A program made the translations under genes and the position numbers. From assembly GCA_945906725.1 (NCBI GenBank), contig CAMDRI010000019.1:1-48331 (forward strand): a DNA stretch of 48,331 bases. The letters are read 5' to 3'. The stretch is from Candidatus Kuenenia stuttgartensis (GTDB lineage: Bacteria > Planctomycetota > Planctomycetia > Planctomycetales > Planctomycetaceae). Under the pieces are notes generated by a model. That model was not told the origin of the DNA. It worked only from the letters and a program-made list of their open reading frames with translations, and ran no database searches. Numbering within the stretch: the stretch's first letter is position 1; every line of letters begins with the position of its first letter. Shown piece after piece: positions 45,551 to 48,331 of the stretch.

Positions 45551-46759
45551 ATGTTCAGCAAGGATGCTGTGTTGTGTCGGGGGATGTGGCTGCTGGTTTT
45601 GTTCTGCGGACTCGGCGCGAAGCATGCGACGCCAAACTTTGAGGTCGAAGCTCCGACCGCCGCGATCGCTGAAAAGGTCGCGCTGACCGCCGAACGTTGC
45701 CGCGAAGAGTTGGCGCTCGAATGGCTCGGGCACACGCTGCCCAACTGGTTCAAGCCCTGCCAAGTCCGAGTGCGAGTCGGCCAAATCGGAGCCGGTGGGG
45801 CAACGACGTTCTCGTTCGGCGGTGGAGAGGTCTTCGGCTGGGACATGACAGTCCAAGGCTCTCTGGAACGAATTCTGGATTCCGTCATCCCGCACGAAGT
45901 CAGCCACACGATCTTCGCCTGTCATTTCCGTCGCCCGCTGCCGCGTTGGGCGGACGAGGGGGCCGCAACGATCGCCGAAGAAGATTCCGAACGACGTCGG
46001 CAACAGAAGCTCGCCGAGGAAGTCATGCCGTCCAAGCGTCGTATCCCGCTCCGAGAACTGCTGAGCATCACCGAGTACCCCAAGAACATGCAGCATGTCC
46101 TGACGCTGTACGCCGAGGGTTACTTGCTCGCGGAATTCCTGGTCCAAAAGGGAGGGAAGAGCCGCTTTCTGGCCTTCATGCAAGACGCTCACGAGTCCGG
46201 CTGGGACACCTCGCTTCGCAAGCATTACGAAGAAGAGAGTGTCGAGTCGCTCGAATCCAAATGGAGCCAATGGGTCATCGCCGGCAGCCCGTCACTGCGA
46301 CGTCCCAATGGTGAGTTGCTGGCCGATGCGAAATCTCCGTCGATCGTCCGCTCGCAAAATCCGGAGCCGAAATCATCACCGCGCCGGAAGGCCGACGCAG
46401 TTGAGCTCGCTTCCGCCACCAGCTCCGGCCATTCTGTCGTTCCACGTAGCGAGTCAGTCACGGCCCCCGCTGTGGGGCAGGTTTCCAACCTTCCCGGCCC
46501 TCTGAAGTCCACTGAAAAAACCTTGTCCGGGCAGATTGCAAATCTTCCCCACGGGTTGCGCCTCCCGCGCGGCTCGCATCTCAGTCATCCCGAACTGCAT
46601 CGCGCCCACGAGTCCTCCCTGACTGACCAAGACGACCGTTCCGAGATGTCGCCCAGCCCGTTTGCACCGGTCGAAACCGCCAATTCTCCTCGCCCCAAGA
46701 GCACCGGGACGAAAGTGAATCCAGCCATCGTCCAACCTGCGAAACTTCGTCTCAAATAG
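45551..46759 (+). CDS. Gluzincin-like zinc metalloprotease with a repeat-derived C-terminus
   Basis: The product is 402 residues from ATG 45551 (GAGGAA upstream). After a leader (MWLLVLFCGLGAKHA) it has an HEXXH motif HEVSH at 115-119 and a downstream Glu in WADEGAA (E136), the spacing of gluzincins (peptidase MA clan). A helical segment to about 245 follows. Residues about 250-402 are low in structure and rich in Ser/Pro; part (VGQVSNLPGP, SGQIANLPHG) is encoded by the inverted repeat at 46473-46553. Substrates are unknown; export is likely. Confidence 0.83.
   Translation: MFSKDAVLCRGMWLLVLFCGLGAKHATPNFEVEAPTAAIAEKVALTAERCREELALEWLGHTLPNWFKPCQVRVRVGQIGAGGATTFSFGGGEVFGWDMTVQGSLERILDSVIPHEVSHTIFACHFRRPLPRWADEGAATIAEEDSERRRQQKLAEEVMPSKRRIPLRELLSITEYPKNMQHVLTLYAEGYLLAEFLVQKGGKSRFLAFMQDAHESGWDTSLRKHYEEESVESLESKWSQWVIAGSPSLRRPNGELLADAKSPSIVRSQNPEPKSSPRRKADAVELASATSSGHSVVPRSESVTAPAVGQVSNLPGPLKSTEKTLSGQIANLPHGLRLPRGSHLSHPELHRAHESSLTDQDDRSEMSPSPFAPVETANSPRPKSTGTKVNPAIVQPAKLRLK
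46473..46553. repeat. Inverted repeat inside the protease 3' coding region
   Basis: GTGGGGCAGGTTTCCAACCT at the left pairs with the reverse complement at 46528-46553 at about 20 of 26 positions. It is translated in frame within the protease gene. Confidence 0.7.
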
Positions 46760-46815
46760 CGAGCAAATCGGCCTGCATCGAAACCCGGAGGCGAGGCAAA
46801 TAGAATCCGCCGGCT

Positions 46816-47730
46816 ATGAGTCAGCCGCCCAACAACTCGACCAACGCCGCTCCGATGTCGGGAGAGAGTTATTGTCAGTTCGACACATTAGTGGTGGTCG
46901 GAGTCGGCTTGCTTGGAGGTTCCGTCGCACTGGCAGCTCGGCAGCGCGGGATCGTCCGCCGCGTGATTGGCGTCGGACGAACCGCTCCTCGACTGGAGCA
47001 AGCTCGCGCGGCGCGAGTGCTTGATGAGGTCAGTACGGATTTGGTCGCCGCCGCTGCACAGGCCGACCTGCTGATCTTCGCAACGCCGGTGAATTTGATC
47101 GTGGCCGGAGTCCGCGAAGTCGCCTCAGCTTGTCGATCTGGGACGTTGATCACCGACGTCGGCAGCACGAAGGCACACCTTTGTCAGGCGCTCTCGACCG
47201 CCCTTCCGAATGCCGCGACGTTCCTTGGCTCGCACCCGTTGGCCGGGTCCGAGAAGCAAGGCTGGGAGCACTCCCGAGCCGATTTGTTCGATGGCCGAGT
47301 CTGTGTTGTTACCCCGACGGACTCCTCTCCCCGTCGCGAGGTCGCGCGACTGACCGCCTTCTGGCAAGCGATCGGCCTGTCGGTCGTCGAGATGTCGCCG
47401 GACGCTCACGACCGTGCGTTGGCTCAGACGAGTCATGTGCCGCACGTCGTTGCCTCCGCGTTGGCTCGGACGCTGGTGAACGAAAACCGCTCGCTCGCGG
47501 CGACTGGCTTCGCGGACACGACGCGTATCGCGGCGGGCGATCCGAACGTCTGGGTGCCAATCCTGCTCGACAACCGCGATGCTGTTCTGGCCAGCCTGGA
47601 TGAGTTCACAATTCAAGTCACAGCACTTCGCGAAGCCTTGTTTCGCGGCGATGCCGACGAAATCCGACAATTATGGGAACAGGGCAAAGCGATCCGCGAG
47701 AAGCTCAAAGTGCGGCGCGTCGCCGAGTGA
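46816..47730 (+). CDS. tyrA: Prephenate/arogenate dehydrogenase
   Basis: The product is 304 residues. The NAD(P)-binding motif VVVGVGLLGGSVALAARQRG is near 25-44, TDVGSTKAHLCQ near 114-125, and GSHPLAGSEKQGWEHS and HDRALAQTSHVPHVVAS carry the catalytic His and substrate residues. The enzyme oxidatively decarboxylates prephenate or arogenate in tyrosine synthesis. About 13 residues precede the conserved start; the track start at ATG 46816 is kept although a later start is possible. It converges on the right-edge DUF1501 gene. Confidence 0.93.
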   Translation: MSQPPNNSTNAAPMSGESYCQFDTLVVVGVGLLGGSVALAARQRGIVRRVIGVGRTAPRLEQARAARVLDEVSTDLVAAAAQADLLIFATPVNLIVAGVREVASACRSGTLITDVGSTKAHLCQALSTALPNAATFLGSHPLAGSEKQGWEHSRADLFDGRVCVVTPTDSSPRREVARLTAFWQAIGLSVVEMSPDAHDRALAQTSHVPHVVASALARTLVNENRSLAATGFADTTRIAAGDPNVWVPILLDNRDAVLASLDEFTIQVTALREALFRGDADEIRQLWEQGKAIREKLKVRRVAE

Positions 47731-47771
47731 TTGAGTAGTTCGTCGCTTCGACGTTCGGCAGATCCCGTCGC

Positions 47772-47789
47772 CGAAGTCGTCAGACTTCG
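47772..47789. terminator. Weak hairpin between convergent genes
   Basis: A 7-bp perfect stem, CGAAGTC with GACTTCG, and a 4-nt loop lie between the tyrA stop and the convergent DUF1501 stop. No T run follows, so its function as a terminator is uncertain. Confidence 0.4.
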
Positions 47790-47797
47790 ATCCGAAC

Positions 47798-48331
47798 TCA
47801 CGCGAGTTCCGTCAGCGGCTTCTTGCCATCAACGACGTACTGCGGGCGGCCGGCGAGATCGTTGAGCTTCGTTTCGAGGTCGATGCCGAGATGCTGATAC
47901 AGCGTGGCAATGACTTCCGCGAAGTGGATTGGGCGTTCGGCGATTTCGGCTCCGAGTCGATCGGTGGCTCCGATGACTTGCCCCGCTCGGATGCCGCCTC
48001 CGGCGAGGACTCCGCCGCCGACTTGTGGCCAGTGGTCGCGGCCGGCGTCTGGGTTGATGCGTGGCGTGCGGCCGAACTCGCCCCACGCGCAGACCATCAC
48101 GTCGTCGGCCAGGCCGCGAGCGTGGAGGTCCGCGATCAACGCCGACAAGCCCTGATCGAACGGCGGCAGGTGCGTGTTTTTCATGCCGTTGAAGTTGTCG
48201 CTGTGGAAGTCCCAGCGGCCGAAGTTCAGCGTCACCACGCGAGCACCCGCCTCGACCAATCGCCGAGCCATCAAGAAATGTTCGAGGTTTCGCGGTGCTC
48301 CGTCGCCGAAGTTCTTCGTGTCCCCTTTGCC
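47798..48331 (-). CDS. DUF1501 protein, C-terminal part (cut by the window edge)
   Basis: 178 residues are visible; the frame is open to the right edge (KGDTKNFGDGAPRNLEHFLM precedes the first internal Met), so the N-terminus is outside. Diagnostic C-terminal features are VVTLNFGRWDFHSDNFNGMK, VMVCAWGEFGRTPRINPDAG, RDHWPQVGGGVLAGGGIRAG and HFAEVIATLYQHLGID. This is the second DUF1501 gene and is distinct from 15911-17296. Its usual DUF1549/DUF1553 partner may lie beyond the edge. Confidence 0.93.
   Translation of the reverse strand, partial: GKGDTKNFGDGAPRNLEHFLMARRLVEAGARVVTLNFGRWDFHSDNFNGMKNTHLPPFDQGLSALIADLHARGLADDVMVCAWGEFGRTPRINPDAGRDHWPQVGGGVLAGGGIRAGQVIGATDRLGAEIAERPIHFAEVIATLYQHLGIDLETKLNDLAGRPQYVVDGKKPLTELA

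Noticed and set aside
1..48331. tRNA, rRNA or CRISPR arrays
   Set aside because: No cloverleaf-like T-loop contexts, no rRNA sequence and no regularly spaced direct repeats were found; the repeats seen are isolated palindromes.

Overview
The window looks like a chromosome segment of a GC-rich planctomycete (phylum Planctomycetota). The evidence is two DUF1501 sulfatase-like genes, a MoxR/DUF58/BatA gene run followed by large secreted proteins of planctomycete type, PQQ-propeller and SMP-30 genes, and many dispersed intergenic palindromes. Genus cannot be fixed from the sequence alone. I saw no rRNA, tRNA, CRISPR array or intact mobile element; one IS4-type transposase remnant is present.

Layout. 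1-754 (minus): 5' part of a secreted helical-repeat protein that starts at TTG. 994-1282: IS4 remnant. 1556-5482: sugar-acid catabolism neighbourhood, with an HpcH/HpaI aldolase fused to two cupins, a broken alpha/beta hydrolase and, divergently, an SMP-30 lactonase coupled to a secreted propeller-like protein. 5846-9069: rpsP-trmD-rplS, a YraN nuclease-like gene and a YchF GTPase, converging on hflX (minus). 10941-11684: secreted coiled-coil protein. 11753-15209 (minus): overlapping three-gene operon of OPA/MFS transporter, sugar-nucleotidyltransferase-like protein and core-MetE-like methyltransferase. 15450-17296: PQQ-propeller remnant facing a DUF1501 gene.

17762-34203 (plus) is the centrepiece, a 16.4 kb co-directional run: MoxR ATPase, DUF58, two membrane proteins with von Willebrand MIDAS motifs, a giant membrane/coiled-coil protein interrupted by an in-frame TGA, three tandem paralogous secreted proteins, a squalene-cyclase-like repeat protein, and a 918-residue protein with repeated small beta modules ending in a TlpA-type thioredoxin domain. 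Many junctions overlap as ATGA, GTGA or TGATG, which implies translational coupling. MoxR plus MIDAS proteins suggests ATP-driven assembly or metal-dependent handling of envelope proteins; that role is inferred.

34284-40820 and on to 45182 (mostly minus): D-amino-acid oxidase, a heavily decayed large secreted-protein gene, class II fructose-bisphosphate aldolase, a glyoxalase-fold protein, the conserved infC-rpmI-rplT-pheS block (without pheT), fliM coupled to proA, and an SGNH-like membrane protein. 45551-47730 (plus): a gluzincin-like metalloprotease and TyrA. The right edge (minus) is a partial DUF1501 gene.

The main points for follow-up are the in-frame TGA at 26783 followed by a perfect 9-bp hairpin, where the frame stays open and looks coding for about 200 further codons; the tandem paralog triplet in the MoxR operon; the beta-module/thioredoxin chimera; and about ten unrelated palindromic repeats, three of which appear to have been captured as N- or C-terminal coding sequence.
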